The notes under the pieces: generated by a model
The model's input: only the letters and a program-made list of their open reading frames with translations
What the model was told of the DNA's origin: nothing
Database searches by the model: none
Part shown: in pieces, positions 6,414 through 7,278 of the stretch
Layout: each line of letters begins with the position of its first letter
How positions within the stretch are numbered: position 1 is the stretch's first letter
Assembly (NCBI GenBank): GCA_031255075.1
Contig: JAIRTF010000318.1
Location: forward strand, 1 to 7,278
Length of the DNA stretch: 7,278 nt
From: Bifidobacteriaceae bacterium
GTDB taxonomy: Bacteria; Actinomycetota; Actinomycetes; Actinomycetales; WQXJ01
Reading direction: 5' to 3'
Program-made: the position numbers and the translations under genes

Positions 6414-7278
6414 CTAGGGCCGCCCACCGGCCGGCACCAAATGGATCAGATGGCCAGGGTTGGTGGCCGGATCCAAACGGACAAACGGCTCCCGGCCCCA
6501 GTCATAGGTTTGGCCGGACAGCAGATCGTGGGCGTGGAAGCGGATGTCCCCAGCGGCGTCCCCCAAGCCGATGGCCGCCAGGTCCAGCTCTACCAGTCCT
6601 TCCCGGGTGTTGTGCGGATCAATGTTGACCACCACCAAGACTGTGTCCGCTTGTCCATCCGGGGCCACCTCGGCTGGGACATGCCGGGAGAAGGCCACCA
6701 TGGCCGGATCGGTGGTCGGGTGGACGGCTACGTTGCGCAGGCGCCGCAGCGCCAAATGCTCCCGCCGGGCGGCGTTCAGGCGAGTCAACAGCCCTTCCAT
6801 TTCCATGGCGCCAGGCTCGGCGTAGTCGCGGGCTTTGAACTCGTATTTCTCGTTGTCGATCTGTTCTTCGGAACCGGGGCGGGCTATGTCCTCGATCAGT
6901 TCGTAGCCGGAGTAGATACCCCAAGTGGGGGCGAAGGTGGCGGCCAGGATGGCTCTGATCTTGAAGGCCGCCCGGCCGCCTTGCTGCATGTAGGGCGTCA
7001 AAATGTCATGGGTAGTGGGCCAGATTGACGGCCGCAGGAACGAACCTTGATCTGAGGCCAGTTCCTGGACGTAGTCCTCCAGTTCGGTCTTGGAGTTGCG
7101 CCAAGCGAAGTAGGTGTAGGACTGGTGGAAACCGATCATGGCCAGGGTTTGCATCATGGGCGGGAGGGTGAACGCCTCAGCCAAGAACACCACTTCGGGT
7201 GATTCGGCGGCCACGTCGGTCAACAGCCGCTCCCAGAACGGCAACGGTTTGGTGTGGGGGTTGTCCACCCGGAAAATG
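6414..7278 (-). CDS. glgE: Alpha-1,4-glucan:maltose-1-phosphate maltosyltransferase GlgE, C-terminal part
   Basis: GlgE (GH13_3) transfers maltose from alpha-maltose-1-phosphate to the non-reducing end of alpha-1,4-glucans, releasing phosphate. Only the last 287 codons are in the window, against about 660-700 for the family; the N-terminal part and start lie beyond the right edge. The visible part opens with IFRVDNPHTKP, whose Asp (fragment residue 5, 7263-7265) is the nucleophile. The acid/base Glu is residue 34 (FLAEAFT) and the third Asp residue 91 (HDIL). Their spacings, 29 and 86 residues, equal those of D394, E423 and D480 in Streptomyces coelicolor GlgE. SYTYFAWRN and the ATFAPTWGIYSGYE stretch are also family-typical. 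The rest is the end of the barrel and the C-terminal beta domain. The valine GTG at 7268 is internal, not a start. It lies upstream of glgB on the same strand, as in mycobacteria, and the pair makes branched glucan from trehalose-derived maltose-1-phosphate. Confidence 0.96.
   Translation of the reverse strand, partial: IFRVDNPHTKPLPFWERLLTDVAAESPEVVFLAEAFTLPPMMQTLAMIGFHQSYTYFAWRNSKTELEDYVQELASDQGSFLRPSIWPTTHDILTPYMQQGGRAAFKIRAILAATFAPTWGIYSGYELIEDIARPGSEEQIDNEKYEFKARDYAEPGAMEMEGLLTRLNAARREHLALRRLRNVAVHPTTDPAMVAFSRHVPAEVAPDGQADTVLVVVNIDPHNTREGLVELDLAAIGLGDAAGDIRFHAHDLLSGQTYDWGREPFVRLDPATNPGHLIHLVPAGGRP

Noticed and set aside
5145..7028. Open frame of 627 codons on the plus strand, antisense to glgB and glgE
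   Set aside because: It lies opposite two genes whose catalytic residues are all conserved, has no recognisable domain, is rich in Arg, His, Gly and Gln as antisense frames of GC-rich genes are, and has no clear ribosome binding site. It reflects codon bias on the other strand.
7266..7268. GTG as the start of the GlgE gene
   Set aside because: The frame is open to the edge and codes I-F-R before it, completing the family motif IFRVDNPHTKP, so the GTG is the internal valine next to the nucleophile.

Overview
The window looks like chromosomal DNA of a high-GC Gram-positive bacterium (Actinomycetota). The evidence is the very GC-rich codon usage, GTG starts, Pro/Ala-rich proteins, and above all a GlgE maltosyltransferase gene next to a glycogen branching enzyme gene, a pairing best known from mycobacteria and streptomycetes. 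Genus cannot be decided from the sequence.

Layout. Positions 1-202 are noncoding. A Shine-Dalgarno sequence pointing left at the very edge suggests that another gene starts just outside the window, so this is probably a divergent promoter region. It holds a 10-bp palindrome and two copies of a TGTA(A)CTAGTT element. Three genes then read rightward as a tight operon: a two-pass membrane protein with a long Pro/Ala-rich cytoplasmic tail (203-2065), a lipoprotein overlapping it by 4 nt (2062-3135), and a thioredoxin-fold/TPR protein with no cysteine (3162-4034). A 117-bp structured spacer separates them from two leftward genes: glgB (4152-6338, complete) and glgE (6414 to the right edge, C-terminal 287 codons).

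How they work together. GlgE extends alpha-1,4-glucan chains with maltose units from maltose-1-phosphate, and GlgB adds the alpha-1,6 branches, so the leftward pair is the polymerising and branching half of the GlgE glucan pathway. Every catalytic residue that can be checked in both enzymes is present. The rightward trio has no obvious enzymatic link to this. Its first two products should share the extracytoplasmic side of the membrane and may form an envelope complex. The third looks like a non-redox thioredoxin-fold chaperone of the CnoX/YbbN type. A thioredoxin-like gene convergent with glgB-glgE is, from memory, also the arrangement around Rv1324-Rv1327c in Mycobacterium tuberculosis.

I see no mobile element, CRISPR array, tRNA or rRNA. 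The least explained parts are the membrane protein/lipoprotein pair and its upstream regulatory region.
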